Assembly: GCF_000219215.1 (NCBI RefSeq)
Contig: NC_015726.1
Span: 3,286,001 to 3,350,000 of the forward strand
Direction of reading: 5' to 3'
DNA: 64,000 bases
Source of the DNA: Cupriavidus necator N-1
GTDB lineage: Bacteria > Pseudomonadota > Gammaproteobacteria > Burkholderiales > Burkholderiaceae
Position 1 is the stretch's first letter, and every line of letters begins with the position of its first letter. Position numbers and translations under genes: made by a program. Positions 1-9,070 of this stretch are shown here, piece by piece. The notes below the pieces were generated by a model. The model saw nothing but the letters and a program-made list of their open reading frames with translations. It made no database searches and had not been told where the DNA came from.

Positions 1-241
1 CGTGGGCCAGCAGTGCGCGACCGGCTTCGGTCAGGGCCATGCCGTGGGGGAGGCGTTCGAAGAGGGAGACGCCTAGTTGGGCTTCCAGTTCGAGCACGCG
101 TCTTGACGCGGCAGCGGGGGCCAGATGGAGACGCTCCGCGCCGCGGGTAATGCTGCCGGCGTCGGCCACGGCGATGAAAAGCTGGACGGTGGTGAGGTCA
201 AAATGCAGGCGGGTGGTGCGCAAGGGGGGTGAGGACGTCAC
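1..241 (-). CDS. LysR-type transcriptional regulator, N-terminal part (runs off window)
   Basis: Reading leftward from a GTG at 239-241 gives about 80 residues. They look like the winged helix-turn-helix of a LysR regulator: LTTVQLFIAVADAGSITRGA, then APAAASRRVLELEAQLGVSLF, ending in the wing GMALTEAGRALLA. An in-frame TAA lies a few codons upstream and no ATG intervenes, so GTG is the best start. The effector-binding domain lies outside the window, so the target and ligand cannot be judged. The family call is secure; the start is fairly secure. Confidence 0.8.
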   Translation of the reverse strand, partial: MTSSPPLRTTRLHFDLTTVQLFIAVADAGSITRGAERLHLAPAAASRRVLELEAQLGVSLFERLPHGMALTEAGRALLAH

Positions 242-350
242 GATGGTCGGCGCTTATGCAGGCGTCGTCGCAGGGGGCGAGCTACGGATTGAGGGAAGAG
301 GAAACCGTTACGGGCGCCTTGGAATGCGGTACCGCGCGCCATCTGATTCT

Positions 351-427
351 CCACTTATCAAGCGGCGTCAGCAACTGCGGATTTCCCGCGCAACCCTCGC
401 GAGGGTGTCCGGCGTGACTGGCAGACC
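351..427. repeat. diverged ~75-bp repeat, copy 1
   Basis: This stretch aligns over its whole length with 3037-3111 on the same strand. Both begin CCACTTATC and share GCGGATT, TCGCGAG and GACTGG blocks, with two short gaps. It sits just 3' of the SGNH hydrolase gene at 464-1363. It is non-coding as far as can be seen. Its nature (decayed mobile-element end, recombination site or old duplication) is unknown. Confidence 0.6.
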
Positions 428-463
428 AGACCACGCGTCGACGGTGGAACTGCGAGCTTTCGC

Positions 464-1363
464 TCAGGGAATATGGAGAACCTCCGCGATCTTGTCGACG
501 AACTTTACCCCGAGCTTTCCGTAGCCGTCCGCAGTCGGGTGAATCTCGTTCTCCCAGTCTGCCGTGGCGCCATCGTCGTCGGTCCCGGCCGGGTCCAACG
601 TGTCGCGCGTCTCGGCCACATGAAAATTCGGGATACCGGCCTGGCGAATGACTTCATCGGCAAGTCGGTCGGTGAATTCATTGGCCAGGTCAATCCAATT
701 TCCCTCGGGAATGCCATAAACCTGCAGCGCCGGAAACAACCATGGCCCACGGCCCAGCCCCGCACCGCTGTTGCGCGGCGTGGCGTAGTCGTAGGTGTGC
801 GTGATGATCGGCGTGTTCTGGTTCTGCGCGCTGATCCGGCGCAAGAAATCCAGGGCTCGGTACTGGTCCAGCATATACCGTGTGAATGCAATCCAGCCCG
901 GTCGGGAGATAAATGTACTGATCGCGTCAGGGCCATCCCATTCATCTTCGGTCAACAGCAGTCTGTCGTTGGGCGGCCTGCGATGGCCGTTGGCATCGTT
1001 CGGCGTGGTCTGGATGGCGTCGATCAGGTCATTGCCGCCACCGGACAACAGGATGACGCTCCAGGCCTGGTCGTGCGGACCGACGAGGAAACTGTAGAAC
1101 AGGGGATCCTGGCGGCTGTCGAGCATATGCGCCAGGGTATCGCCAGGATCCGCGCAATCCACGGCGATGGCGCTGCGCGACAGCCACATGTTCATCAGCA
1201 GATTTGAGCCGCTAAACGGCCTCAACGTATTAATGGAGAACCAGGAGTCCCCCTGGGCCAGGCATTGCAGGCTGAAGTCGCCGAGCATCGGCGCGCCTTC
1301 GCGCATCATCTCAAAGGACTGCACTGGCTTGAGTCGGTTGGGGCGTTCAGCTGATCCCGGCAT
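464..1363 (-). CDS. SGNH/GDSL-family hydrolase
   Basis: The 299-residue protein carries the SGNH blocks in order: QGDSWF with nucleophile Ser40, LSGGGNDLID with Asn111, and ENEIHPTADGY with His275. This predicts a serine esterase/lipase-type hydrolase with a flavodoxin-like fold; the substrate is not evident. There is no signal peptide, so it is probably cytoplasmic unless the start is wrong. ATG at 1361-1363 gives the longest frame but has no clear ribosome site; Met19, Met20 or Met26 are alternatives that keep the GDSW block. It faces a second SGNH-type gene at 1907 across a 543-bp gap. The two proteins share only the catalytic blocks, so they are not recent duplicates. Confidence 0.75.
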   Translation of the reverse strand: MPGSAERPNRLKPVQSFEMMREGAPMLGDFSLQCLAQGDSWFSINTLRPFSGSNLLMNMWLSRSAIAVDCADPGDTLAHMLDSRQDPLFYSFLVGPHDQAWSVILLSGGGNDLIDAIQTTPNDANGHRRPPNDRLLLTEDEWDGPDAISTFISRPGWIAFTRYMLDQYRALDFLRRISAQNQNTPIITHTYDYATPRNSGAGLGRGPWLFPALQVYGIPEGNWIDLANEFTDRLADEVIRQAGIPNFHVAETRDTLDPAGTDDDGATADWENEIHPTADGYGKLGVKFVDKIAEVLHIP

Positions 1364-1906
1364 CGCACATCTCGCTCTACTCTCGACAACTTTCCAAACC
1401 CGCCTGGTCGGTCATCAGCCGTCGTTGAAGGAAATCGTAGGCGCTGCCATGGCAATACCAAGTCATCGCGCTTGAAGTCTGGTCTGCACGGAATTAACAA
1501 TGCTTCAGTCATGAAACATCTCGCACGTGCAGCGAGCATTATTTACACGGCGCATCGAGCGTCCCTGGTGGCAGCCGGGGCTCCACCTGTACACAGCGTT
1601 TAGCAGTCGTTGGGCAAACGCCTGCGGCTCGCAACGCCCTGGCTGCTGCCTGCTTCTATTCCACTTGCCTTTCCCGTGAAACCCAATAGCTTTGTACTAA
1701 ACAGAGTTCGATTGCCCCGCTAGTGACAAGGCAACTGTCGAGGCTGCGGTTCCAGGCCTGGGAAGTCGAGCAAGCGCGCGTAAAGACTTTGCTGACTGAC
1801 AGTAAAGGGGCGGTTTCTTTGTCTGTTACGTCATACAAGCGCGTTTCACTCCATTGGCGCCTTGATGGGCGCGAACGACTGGGGCACTTACCATTGGACG
1901 GTTCCC
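1364..1906. other. intergenic region between divergent hydrolase genes
   Basis: These 543 bases separate the leftward hydrolase (464-1363) from the rightward one (1907-2950). Open frames here are short and have no recognisable product or codon bias. Promoters for both genes should lie here, but I see no convincing -35/-10 pair or operator. Confidence 0.4.
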
Positions 1907-2950
1907 ATGAAAGCACGCCATCAATCCCTTTTCGATCTCGTCCGCTCAGGGCTTCTATGTGTCACTGTGGCACTGTTCGCCGCCTGCGGCGGAGGTGACG
2001 ACGGGAAACCAGCTGTCAATCCGCCTCTCCAATTCCAGGTGGTGTCGTTTGGCGACAGCATTTCTGATGTAGGAACCTATGCGCCAGTTGCGCAACTGGT
2101 CGGCGGCGGGCGTTTCACCACCAACCCTGGGCAGGTGTGGACCCAGGATGTTGCAAACTTCTTCGGCGGGACGCTGACCGCGGCGCAAACCGGTGGCTAT
2201 GGTGCGCCAGTGCGGAATCACGCAGACGGATTGGGTTACGCCCAGGGAGGCGCCCGTGTAACGGATCCCAATGGCATCAACTTCAAGGCGAATGGACTCG
2301 GCGCGTTGACGGTGCCGATTGCAACGCAGCTGCAAAACCACCTTTCAGCGCACGGCAACTTCAATGACGGCCAGCTTGTTCTTGTCCAGGGAGGCGGCAG
2401 TGATATCCTGATCCACGCCGACGCGGTTGTAGGAGGAAGTGAGACACTTGGTGATGCGAATCAGGCCGTGACGCTTGCCGCGCAGCAATTGGCGGCAATC
2501 GTCGGAAAGATCCTCCAATCCGGTGCCAAGCATGTCGTTGTCTCAAACGTTGGCAATATCGGCGTGTCGCCGTTGGGAGTCAGCGACAACAGCCTCGGGT
2601 CCCTTCTCACCGGGATGACGCTCACCTTCAATTCTGCGTTGACGAACGCGCTCCAGACTGCAGGCATCCAGAACCAGGTCATCAACATTGATCAGTTCGG
2701 CTTCATCAACGATGTCCTTGCCCATTTCAAGGAGAAGGGATTCCAGGTCAGCAATACCGGGACCGGCTGCAACCTGCAGCTTCTGTCCAAGGAGATCGAA
2801 GTGAGTTCGCTGTTCTGCTCACCGAAGACCTACACGGTGCCGGACGCTGATCAGACCTATATGTTTGCTGATGAGGTCCATCCGACCACGCATCTTCATG
2901 CGCTGTTTGCGACGCTGGTGGAGCAGGCAGTGCAGGCGGCGAGCAAATAG
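1907..2950 (+). CDS. GDSL-type esterase/lipase lipoprotein
   Basis: ATG at 1907 gives 347 residues beginning with a lipoprotein signal peptide whose lipobox LFAAC places the acylated Cys at residue 27, followed by a GGGDDG linker. The catalytic domain has FGDSISD (nucleophile Ser51), a GGGSD block and DEVHPTTHLH near the C-terminus (Asp322, His325). This is the pattern of secreted GDSL esterases of the phospholipase/lecithinase type. It is probably anchored in the outer membrane or periplasm and hydrolyses an ester; the substrate is unknown. The frame is open from 1862, but the signal peptide supports the start at 1907. Confidence 0.82.
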   Translation: MKARHQSLFDLVRSGLLCVTVALFAACGGGDDGKPAVNPPLQFQVVSFGDSISDVGTYAPVAQLVGGGRFTTNPGQVWTQDVANFFGGTLTAAQTGGYGAPVRNHADGLGYAQGGARVTDPNGINFKANGLGALTVPIATQLQNHLSAHGNFNDGQLVLVQGGGSDILIHADAVVGGSETLGDANQAVTLAAQQLAAIVGKILQSGAKHVVVSNVGNIGVSPLGVSDNSLGSLLTGMTLTFNSALTNALQTAGIQNQVINIDQFGFINDVLAHFKEKGFQVSNTGTGCNLQLLSKEIEVSSLFCSPKTYTVPDADQTYMFADEVHPTTHLHALFATLVEQAVQAASK

Positions 2951-3036
2951 GAGAGCGGATGGGGGCAAATCGATCGTTCCACATACTTTAGTTGCGCACC
3001 GACAACGGCACGCATCGCGGCCTCGACCCAGCCCCC

Positions 3037-3111
3037 CCACTTATCGCGGCACAAACAATTGCGGATTCGCCGCATAACCTCGCGAGCATGTCGGGCGCGA
3101 CTGGAGAACCG
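3037..3111. repeat. diverged ~75-bp repeat, copy 2
   Basis: Second copy of the element at 351-427, in the same orientation, lying 86 bp beyond the stop of the lipoprotein esterase gene. Together the copies bracket the 2.6-kb segment with the two SGNH hydrolases. No target-site duplication or integrase gene is visible nearby. Confidence 0.6.
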
Positions 3112-3121
3112 GCCCGGCGGA

Positions 3122-3652
3122 TCATCGGAGCGCTACAGATGAACGGCTATCGTATCGATGCCCCCCGCCATTCGCCTTACAGCCATGGCGGTCTTGCGGC
3201 ACGATGGAAGCGGTGTGCGCATCAAAATATATGCCATCGTACCGGCCTCCGGAATAAAGAAACGTGTAGAGCAGCTTACGTTTGAATTGCCCCCTCAGGC
3301 GAAGCACGGGACTTGCGCAAGCCTCGGCAGACAAGGCGCTGACATTCCGATATTTGAGCAGCGGTTTGTCAGACCCCTTGTACAGCACGACAACATCCCA
3401 TCCGATAAACCGCATCGGGGTATCGCTCTCGTTGCCGAACGTTCTGGCATGTGTCTGGCCGTTCGCGTCGCCAGCCTTTAGCACTCGATACTGTACGTGG
3501 CACTCTCCGCAGGCATACTGCATATGTATGACATCGACTGTTGTGTCTTTTTCCGACAGCTGAAAGGGGTATAGGAACGCAGCCAGGAGCTCACGCATGC
3601 CTCCGGTACTGGTCACCTCTCCATTTCGTAGCGCGCAGCGAACGTCAACCAT
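3122..3652 (-). CDS. hypothetical protein with a CxxC-type motif
   Basis: A 176-codon frame from ATG at 3650-3652. Its composition is plausible for a soluble protein: strand-rich segments around FIGWDVVVLYKG and LLYTFLYSGGRYDGIYF, and a CGECH motif that could be a redox or metal site. I do not recognise the family. Codon usage is less GC3-biased than in the core genes, fitting the accessory character of this end of the window. The C-terminal ~20 residues are low-complexity and may not be conserved. It could be spurious, but length and composition favour a gene. Confidence 0.45.
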   Translation of the reverse strand: MVDVRCALRNGEVTSTGGMRELLAAFLYPFQLSEKDTTVDVIHMQYACGECHVQYRVLKAGDANGQTHARTFGNESDTPMRFIGWDVVVLYKGSDKPLLKYRNVSALSAEACASPVLRLRGQFKRKLLYTFLYSGGRYDGIYFDAHTASIVPQDRHGCKANGGGHRYDSRSSVALR

Positions 3653-4054
3653 AGTTCTCCTCGTTCGTCATTGAACTGAAGATCTATAAGCTACGTGCAT
3701 AGTGCCGGCTGTAGGCCACGTCCTAAAATGAGGTCGAAATTTCCGCTGCTTGAGCGGAGTTACGCGGCTCTCGCGATGCGGGACGGTGATATCCACGCTT
3801 CATGCCCGTGAGTTGTTGGAATACCTCTGTTTTCCTGTGGAGAAAAGGTTGGATTTCCTGCATGCACCCGAGCGGTACCGCCTGGCTAGCTGAACCGGTG
3901 CGCATAGTGTATCTGCGGGCAACTTTCCCCCGCATCTGGTGCTGTGGTGCCTTTCATACGCGCAGCTCTCACCGAGACACGCCTCTGCCGAACTTCTGCC
4001 TTGAACATGGCAGGCATACGGCAGTGACCGTACGCCTACCTCTAGCCTGCGCAA
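3653..4054. other. intergenic region without recognisable gene
   Basis: About 400 bases between the hypothetical gene at 3122-3652 and the DapA-like gene at 4055-4951. Short overlapping frames exist on both strands (for example 3802-4191 and 3800-4054), but none has a ribosome site, recognisable motif or the codon bias of the neighbours. Confidence 0.4.
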
Positions 4055-4951
4055 TTACAACGCATTCGCACGTACTGAATCCAACGCGTCACATGCAATT
4101 GCCAATTGCTCGGCGAGCGCGGTTGAAGCCGACGTCATTGGCAAACGCAGTTCATCAGACAGCCAGCCATGCCTGGCCAGTAATGTCTTGACCGGACCTG
4201 GGTTAGGTTCTGCAAACATGAGTCGAATCAGGGGAATTAAGGCATGGAAAAGGTGGCGCGCGACGCTCAGACGCTGCTCAGCCACAGCGCGCCACAACGC
4301 CGAGAAGAGATCAGGCCGAATGTGCGCTGACGCAACGATTGCGCCCTGACCGCCCATGCACAGCGTGGCAAGCAGTTGGTGGTCCTCTCCCGAAAGGACA
4401 GCTAGGCGGCCATCGGCGATCAACGCCTGTGTAGTTTCAGCGTTACCGCCGCAGTCCTTGATACCTCGAATATTGCCGTGGTTCGCCAACGAGAGCAGCG
4501 TTTCGGCGCTCAGCGTCACACCGGTTCGGTAGGGGATGTCATACAGCACCAGCGGTGCCGTAGATCTATCGGCCAGGTCGCGAAAGTATCCCTTCAATCC
4601 TTCCTGCGACGGTCTTATGTAGTACGGTGCAGGCGCTAAGACCCCCGCCAGCGGACGCTCGCCAATCCTGTCCAGACGGCTCAACACATCCCGAAGATTG
4701 TTGCCAGCCAAGCCCATCATGACCGGCAGTTCCCCGGCCTCGGCCAGCACGGTATCCAGGACGGCCAACTGTTCCGCCTCATCGAGCGCGGCGGCTTCGC
4801 CGGTGCTCCCGCACACCACCAACCCCGCCAAGCCGCTACCGCGGTAATGGGCCACTAGCCGCCGCAGCGCGACGTGATCCACCTCATGGTTGCGAAAAGG
4901 GGTGACCAGGGGTAGCCAGATACCACGATAGAGATAATCCACTTCTTGCAT
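4055..4951 (-). CDS. DapA-family class I aldolase/lyase (dihydrodipicolinate synthase-like)
   Basis: A 298-residue TIM-barrel protein of the DHDPS/N-acetylneuraminate lyase superfamily. Visible active-site elements are CGSTGEAA (Thr50), the YDIPYRTG segment (Tyr137, Arg142) and the Schiff-base lysine in GIKDCGGN (Lys165). Family members condense or cleave pyruvate with aldehydes. The housekeeping dapA is usually elsewhere, and this copy sits in a catabolic cassette with dsdA-like, MFS and MlrC-like genes, so a degradative role is more likely than lysine synthesis. A 12-bp inverted repeat lies about 105 bp upstream. A specific substrate cannot be read from the sequence. Confidence 0.8.
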   Translation of the reverse strand: MQEVDYLYRGIWLPLVTPFRNHEVDHVALRRLVAHYRGSGLAGLVVCGSTGEAAALDEAEQLAVLDTVLAEAGELPVMMGLAGNNLRDVLSRLDRIGERPLAGVLAPAPYYIRPSQEGLKGYFRDLADRSTAPLVLYDIPYRTGVTLSAETLLSLANHGNIRGIKDCGGNAETTQALIADGRLAVLSGEDHQLLATLCMGGQGAIVASAHIRPDLFSALWRAVAEQRLSVARHLFHALIPLIRLMFAEPNPGPVKTLLARHGWLSDELRLPMTSASTALAEQLAIACDALDSVRANAL

Positions 4952-5055
4952 TGCATGCTCCGGATCGACCGATTCGGAAACCGCGCAGGCAAGCGACGGA
5001 GCAAGATGCGCTCAAGACGGCAAGGGAGGGATTGGCAGACCGTCTTCTACACTGA

Positions 5056-5087
5056 TGCTGTTCCGTCGCTCAACTGACGGAACAGCA
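5056..5087. repeat. perfect 12-bp inverted repeat (operator or hairpin)
   Basis: The arms TGCTGTTCCGTC (5056-5067) and GACGGAACAGCA (5076-5087) are perfectly complementary around an 8-nt loop. It lies between the end of the LysR gene and the start of the DapA-like gene. Neither flank has a T-run, so a simple intrinsic terminator is unlikely. An operator for the adjacent regulator or an RNA hairpin in the DapA leader are both possible. Confidence 0.5.
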
Positions 5088-5269
5088 CGCTCCGGTCAGA
5101 TGAGCGACTGTTTTTTGGATTTGGCGCGCGCGCCCCACTGCGGCTGGTTCGCAGTGAGATCAAGAGAGAGGGAGGCGGGGCGGCGGCTCATGGTTGCGTC
5201 AATCTATCCGCTTCTCGGCAAGCTCGTCAAGCCTGGCCTGGGAGGGCTCTCTTCCAAGGGGCTATCGAA

Positions 5270-6238
5270 TCAACGCCCCAACCTGGCTCTTCGCGGTACT
5301 CCATCCAGCGAAAGCAACTCCATTCGCGCGGTATCGAAGCGCGCACACTCTGCCTTGAGCCACGTCGAGAAAATGATCACGCGCCTATCCTCAGGATTAC
5401 GAGAAAGCAGCATGTAGCGCGCCGGCGCGCGTACGTGCTTGCCGAAGACATTCACCAGCCGTCCGCTCCTGATCTCGTCATAGACCAGGGCCGTACGCCC
5501 CATCGCCACCCCCTGGTGGTTCAACGCCGCGCTGATGGCAAGGCTCGACAGATTGAACTGCGGCCCCTCCAGATGCCCAATCCATGTCGGGTGAAAGGCC
5601 TCAAGCCATGTCCGCCATTCCACAAACTCGGCTGCGCCGACCCATGGCGATGCGTCATGCAGCAACACGACGCCGTCGAGCGAAGCCCCGTCAGATAGCC
5701 CAGGATGCTGGGTGAGGTACTCGGGTGTGGCCACCGGAATCAGGTACTCGTCCAGCAAAACGTCAGCTTGCAACTGGCTGTAGCGGACGGGGTCGTAACG
5801 CACTGCCACGTCAATGTCTTCCGCCTCCATCGATTGCCTGTCCAGGGCCTGGAACTCGGCTTTCAGGCGCACGGATACGTCCGGCTGCTCGCGGTGGAAC
5901 TCAGTCAGGCGCGGCATCAGCCATTGCAGCGCATACGACGGCAGGCAATTGACCTGCAAAGGCGCATTTGGCAGGCCGAGTCGCTGGATCGTCTGCTGAA
6001 TCTCGTGCAGTGCGCGCGTGGTCGTCTCGAACATAGCCTCACCCTTTGGCGTCAGTTTCAAGTTGCGCGGCTGGCGCACGAAGAGCATGTAGCCGAGACG
6101 GTCTTCCAGATGGCGAATCTGCTGGCTCACCGCGCTTTGGGTGAGGCTCAGCGATTCGGCGGCCTTGGTAAAGCTCAGCAAGCGCCCCGCGGCTTCGAAA
6201 CACCGCAACGCGCCGAGAACAGAGGAATCGAGCTGCAT
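5270..6238 (-). CDS. LysR-type transcriptional regulator (GcvA-like)
   Basis: 322 residues with an N-terminal winged HTH ([20 protein letters not shown], then [19 protein letters not shown]) and a substrate-binding domain opening with [18 protein letters not shown], typical of the GcvA-like branch. It is divergent from the D-serine dehydratase gene at 6343 across about 100 bp, the classical position for a LysR activator of its neighbour. It probably controls the cassette 4055-10594. The co-inducer is unknown, though D-serine or a related amino acid is a reasonable guess. The start is ATG at 6236-6238. Confidence 0.85.
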   Translation of the reverse strand: MQLDSSVLGALRCFEAAGRLLSFTKAAESLSLTQSAVSQQIRHLEDRLGYMLFVRQPRNLKLTPKGEAMFETTTRALHEIQQTIQRLGLPNAPLQVNCLPSYALQWLMPRLTEFHREQPDVSVRLKAEFQALDRQSMEAEDIDVAVRYDPVRYSQLQADVLLDEYLIPVATPEYLTQHPGLSDGASLDGVVLLHDASPWVGAAEFVEWRTWLEAFHPTWIGHLEGPQFNLSSLAISAALNHQGVAMGRTALVYDEIRSGRLVNVFGKHVRAPARYMLLSRNPEDRRVIIFSTWLKAECARFDTARMELLSLDGVPRRARLGR

Positions 6239-6342
6239 TCGTATTAGCCTTACTAATGCATGCGTTAGAAACGATCGCTATTTTTGCACGATTACAGCGC
6301 CTACGATCACGGTTCATAAGGAATTCCTTGGAGAAGGACGTG

Positions 6343-7683
6343 ATGGCCACCCTGCCGCTCACTCGTGATCTATTAGCAATACTTCAATCGAGACAGCCGC
6401 TGCTTTGGCTGAATCCGAGGCTGGGGCAACCCCTGCCGGCTTCCGCCCCATCGACGGAACTGATCGCATCGGCCGAGGCGCGCCTTGCGCGCTGTGCACC
6501 GCTCATGGCGACGCTGTTTCCCGAACTGGGGTCAAGCCATAGGCAAGTGGAATCGCAATTGATGCCGGCCACCGCACTCCAACACGCGATCGTCGGCAAC
6601 GATGGCGCCGAGGGGGCATGGTTCATCAAGCGGGACGACGAACTGCCGATTGCAGGTTCCATCAAGGCTCGCGGCGGCTTTCATGAAGTGCTGGCGATTG
6701 CCGAATCTATCGCGATCGAGCACGGTGTCCTGAAGCCTGCGGGTGATCGCCGCCTGCTGGCGACGGCGGCAGCGCGCGCGCTGTTCTCGCAATACTCGGT
6801 AACGGTCGGCAGCACGGGCAACCTCGGCTTGAGCATCGGCGTGATGGCGGCTGCTCTCGGGTTCGATGCGGTTGTACATATGTCCGCGGACGCCAAGGCG
6901 TGGAAGAAGGACCGCCTGCGCAAACGCGGCGTACGCGTCGTGGAACATGAAGGCGACTACGCTGAAGCAGTGGCAGCTGGCCGGGACCAGGCGCTGGCAG
7001 CGCCGCGCTGCCATTTTGTTGATGACGAGCGCTCCGCCCTGCTCTTCTTCGGATACGCTGCCGCGGCACGCCACCTGGCGCGCCAGCTGGCCGAAGCCGG
7101 CCGCGTCGTGGATGCCGCGCATCCGCTCTTCATCTATCTGCCCTGCGGTGTCGGCGGCGCACCCGGTGGTATCACTTACGGGCTCAAGGCACTGTTCGGC
7201 GAGCATGTGCACTGTTTCTTCGCCGAGCCCGTGGCCTCGCCATGCGTACTGGTGCAGTTGGCCTCAGGTGCGCAAGCTCCCGTATCCGTCTACGACATCG
7301 GCCTGGATAACCGGACCGACGCCGATGGCCTCGCCGTCGGCCAGGCATCCCATCTGGTCAGCCCGTTGATGGCTTCCCAACTCGCCGGCGTGTTCACCGT
7401 CCCCGACGATCAACTCTACGTTCAGTTGCTCGCGCTCAAGACGTCGATGGGCGTGGAAGTCGAGCCGTCAGCGGCCGCCGGCATCGGAGGCCCGGGCTGG
7501 CTGCGTCGCTCGCCCGAGGGCCAGGCGTATGTGCGCGATCACGGATTGCACATGCACGACGCCACGCATGTGATCTGGGCCACCGGCGGCTCGCTCGTCC
7601 CGCCCGAGGAGCTTCGCCGGTTCCAGGATTACGCCGCAACACTGGCCGGCCATGCTTCTGGCGCGATGCAACAGGCAGCCTGA
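6343..7683 (+). CDS. dsdA: D-serine dehydratase (PLP-dependent, DsdA type)
   Basis: Starting at ATG 6343, preceded by GGAGAAGGA, gives 446 residues, close to the usual DsdA length. Fold-type II PLP landmarks are [10 protein letters not shown] (PLP lysine near residue 108), [10 protein letters not shown] (phosphate/substrate loop near 157-166) and the glycine loop CGVGGAPGG (around 268-276). DsdA converts D-serine to pyruvate and ammonia in the cytoplasm. The frame is open from 6256, but the ribosome site supports 6343. A divergent LysR gene lies upstream and a transporter follows after 43 bp, suggesting import and degradation of a D-amino acid or a compound that releases one. Confidence 0.88.
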   Translation: MATLPLTRDLLAILQSRQPLLWLNPRLGQPLPASAPSTELIASAEARLARCAPLMATLFPELGSSHRQVESQLMPATALQHAIVGNDGAEGAWFIKRDDELPIAGSIKARGGFHEVLAIAESIAIEHGVLKPAGDRRLLATAAARALFSQYSVTVGSTGNLGLSIGVMAAALGFDAVVHMSADAKAWKKDRLRKRGVRVVEHEGDYAEAVAAGRDQALAAPRCHFVDDERSALLFFGYAAAARHLARQLAEAGRVVDAAHPLFIYLPCGVGGAPGGITYGLKALFGEHVHCFFAEPVASPCVLVQLASGAQAPVSVYDIGLDNRTDADGLAVGQASHLVSPLMASQLAGVFTVPDDQLYVQLLALKTSMGVEVEPSAAAGIGGPGWLRRSPEGQAYVRDHGLHMHDATHVIWATGGSLVPPEELRRFQDYAATLAGHASGAMQQAA

Positions 7684-7726
7684 CCCTCTCGTCGTCGCGC
7701 CCCCCACAATACAAGGAGACACTTTC

Positions 7727-9036
7727 ATGGAGCAGCATCGCCCGATGTTCAGGGGCGGCCTGATACTTACGCATTTGAAGACGCCACCTATCGCAAGGTC
7801 GCCCTGCGCTTCATCCCGTTCCTGATGCTGTGCTACGTCGTCGCGTATCTCGATCGCGTGAATATCGGCATCGCCAAGCTCAACATGCTGGCCGACCTAC
7901 AATTCAGCGAGGCGGCCTATGGGCTCGGCGCAGGGCTGTTCTTTATCGGCTACATGCTGTTCGAGGTACCGAGCAACCTAATCATGCATCGTGTCGGCGC
8001 GCGACGCTGGATTGCCCGCATCATGATCTCCTGGGGCCTGCTCTCAGGAGTCATGGCATTTGTCACGACACCGTTGCAGTTCTACACGGTACGCTTCCTG
8101 CTCGGCGTCGCCGAAGCCGGCTTCTACCCCGGCGTCATTCTCTATCTGACGTACTGGTTTCCGAATCGCCGCCGCGCCAAGGTCACGGCCATATTTCAGG
8201 CGGGCATTCCAATCGCCGGCTTGCTCGGCAGCCCTTTGTCGGGCTGGATCCTGGAGCGCTTTCACCTGGTCGGCGGTCACGCCGGCTGGCAATGGGTGTT
8301 TGTGCTCGAAGCCCTGCCGACGCTCCCGCTGGCAATCGGCGTGCTGTGGATCCTGACGGATCGCGTCAAGGACGCCAAATGGCTGACACCGGCGCAACGC
8401 CAGTTGATCGAGAACGATATCGCACAGGATGATCATGGCCGGGAACACATACCGCTGACCGGCATTCTGCGGGACATGCGGATCTGCAAGATCATCCTGA
8501 TGACGTTTCCCGCGATGATGGCGTTGTACACACTCGGCTTCTACCTCCCCACGCTGATCAAGGACGCTGGGGCGGTCAGTGGCGTACAGATCGGCCTGCT
8601 CAGCGCGATTCCGTATTGCGTGGCCGTGGTGGCCATGGTGCTGGTGGGACGAAGTTCGGATAGGCATGGAGAGCGTCGCTGGCACCTTGCCAGCATCATG
8701 CTGGTGGGCGCTTTCGGGCTCGTGGCGAGCGTTTTCGCGGGGCAGAATCTCGTACTCGCCGTGATCTCGCTGTCGATCGCGGCGGCGGGGATCATCAGCT
8801 TCTCGCCGATCATGTGGACGTTGCCGACGGCATTCCTTGGCGGGGCGACGGCTGCAGCGTGCATCGGCGCGATCAACAGCCTGGCAAACCTTGGCGGCTT
8901 CGTCAGCCCGTACCTGATCGGCTGGATCCGCGACACGTACCACAGCACCGCGCCGGCCATCTTTATCATCGCCGGCGCGCTTGTCGCCAGCGCCCTGATC
9001 GCCCTAAGCTTTGATCCAAAGAAGGTCAATCGCTGA
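7727..9036 (+). pseudogene. MFS transporter (anion:cation symporter type) with frameshifted start
   Basis: From 7825 onward the frame encodes an MFS permease of the ACS/tartrate-phthalate type, with CYVVAYLDRVNIG in helix 1 and roughly twelve hydrophobic segments. The only ATG with a ribosome site (AAGGAG at 7713-7718) is at 7727, in a different frame that stops after 32 codons. The transporter frame is open further upstream and reads like a genuine N-terminus (SPDVQGRPDTYAFEDATYRK), but has no start codon. One missing base near 7734 would join the two. Either the gene is inactivated, translation starts internally at 7825 with a clipped helix 1, or the sequence has an error. It probably imports the substrate of the dsdA/MlrC cassette. 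Confidence 0.75.
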
Positions 9037-9070
9037 TCGCGCGCAGACCATACCTTCCGGAGGCATTCCC

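Noticed and set aside
3723..4191. Overlapping short frames in the gap before the DapA-like gene
   Set aside because: They lack ribosome sites, motifs and the codon bias of neighbours, and overlap each other on both strands.
5056..5087. Inverted repeat as an intrinsic terminator of the LysR gene
   Set aside because: Neither flank has a T-run, and it lies about 180 bp beyond the stop, so it is listed as an operator or hairpin instead.
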